This document shows, in pieces, positions 6,765 through 6,914 of a stretch of DNA of 6,914 nucleotides. Below the pieces are notes generated by a model that did no database searches, was not told the origin of the DNA, and saw only the letters and a list, made by a program, of their open reading frames with translations. The DNA comes from CAZYVA01 sp964650695. GTDB taxonomy: Bacteria > Bacillota > Clostridia > Lachnospirales > Lachnospiraceae. Made by a program: the position numbers and the translations under genes. Positions within the stretch are counted from its first letter, which is position 1. Each line of letters starts with the position of its first letter. The stretch is from contig CAZYVA010000092.1 in the NCBI GenBank assembly GCA_964650695.1, forward strand, positions 1-6,914, read 5' to 3'.

Positions 6765-6914
6765 CAATTGTTTATTTTTTAACTTTTCAGTCTATTTATA
6801 GCTAAATCCATTCACTGAACCTGAATTATAATTTTTTTCTATGAAACCACACGCCTTACAGCAGCGTATGGATAACCCCGTTCTTTACCTGCGTTCGGTT
6901 TCTTTCCCCTCCAA
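6765..6914. other. Upstream intergenic DNA, no supportable gene
   Basis: The part next to the promoter (6765-6840) is strongly AT-rich with short A and T runs, possibly acting as an upstream promoter element, which is inference. The outer part (6841-6914) has more balanced composition and may hold the end of a neighbouring gene, but no frame shows recognisable protein sequence or a start with a ribosome binding site. I see no convincing terminator hairpin, tRNA or repeat in it. Confidence 0.6.

Noticed and set aside
6841..6914. Plus-strand ATG at 6841 with a frame open to the right edge, preceded by TATAAT at 6827-6832
   Set aside because: Only 24 codons are visible, none recognisable; there is no ribosome binding site, the TATAAT is just 8 bases from the ATG, and no -35 lies at the right distance. 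AT-rich DNA gives such matches by chance.
6855..6914. Minus-strand frame ending in GVIHTLL and a stop, possibly the tail of an upstream gene
   Set aside because: Too short to judge and not recognisable; other frames are equally uninformative.
1..6914. CRISPR array, insertion sequence, tRNA, phage or defence genes
   Set aside because: No regularly spaced repeats, terminal inverted repeats, transposase or tRNA-like folds were seen; the window is a conventional metabolic operon.

Overview
The window is almost entirely one leftward (minus-strand) operon for the glycine cleavage system, with its promoter and a glycine riboswitch at the right-hand end. A split P protein (gcvPA and gcvPB), a free-standing dihydrolipoyl dehydrogenase with no fused lipoyl domain, AGGAGG-type ribosome binding sites, and a sigma-A promoter followed by a glycine riboswitch together suggest a Gram-positive anaerobe of the Clostridia. 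Moderately high G+C and the protein flavour make me favour a Lachnospiraceae-like gut organism, but that placement is inference from sequence style and was not searched.

Layout, read in the direction of transcription from right to left: about 150 bases of AT-rich upstream DNA (6765-6914) with no supportable gene; an extended -10 sigma-A promoter (6736-6764); a single glycine aptamer with a leader-linker kink-turn (6616-6717); a downstream ghost-aptamer-like helix containing a terminator-like hairpin (6548-6614); then gcvT, gcvH, gcvPA, gcvPB, an lplA-type lipoate-protein ligase, and lpd, whose 3' end runs off the left edge. Gaps between genes are only 3 to 24 bases, and each gene has its own ribosome binding site, so all six are probably co-transcribed.

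The genes form a self-contained module. GcvPA/GcvPB decarboxylate glycine and pass the aminomethyl group to the lipoyl arm of GcvH. GcvT moves the one-carbon unit to tetrahydrofolate and releases ammonia. Lpd reoxidises the dihydrolipoyl arm with NAD+. The lipoate ligase makes GcvH functional by attaching lipoate. The riboswitch would tie expression to glycine supply.

I found no undescribed system here. The two points most worth a second look are an apparent frameshift in lpd about 22-31 bases from the left edge, where the conserved protein continues in a different frame, and the one-aptamer architecture of the glycine riboswitch.
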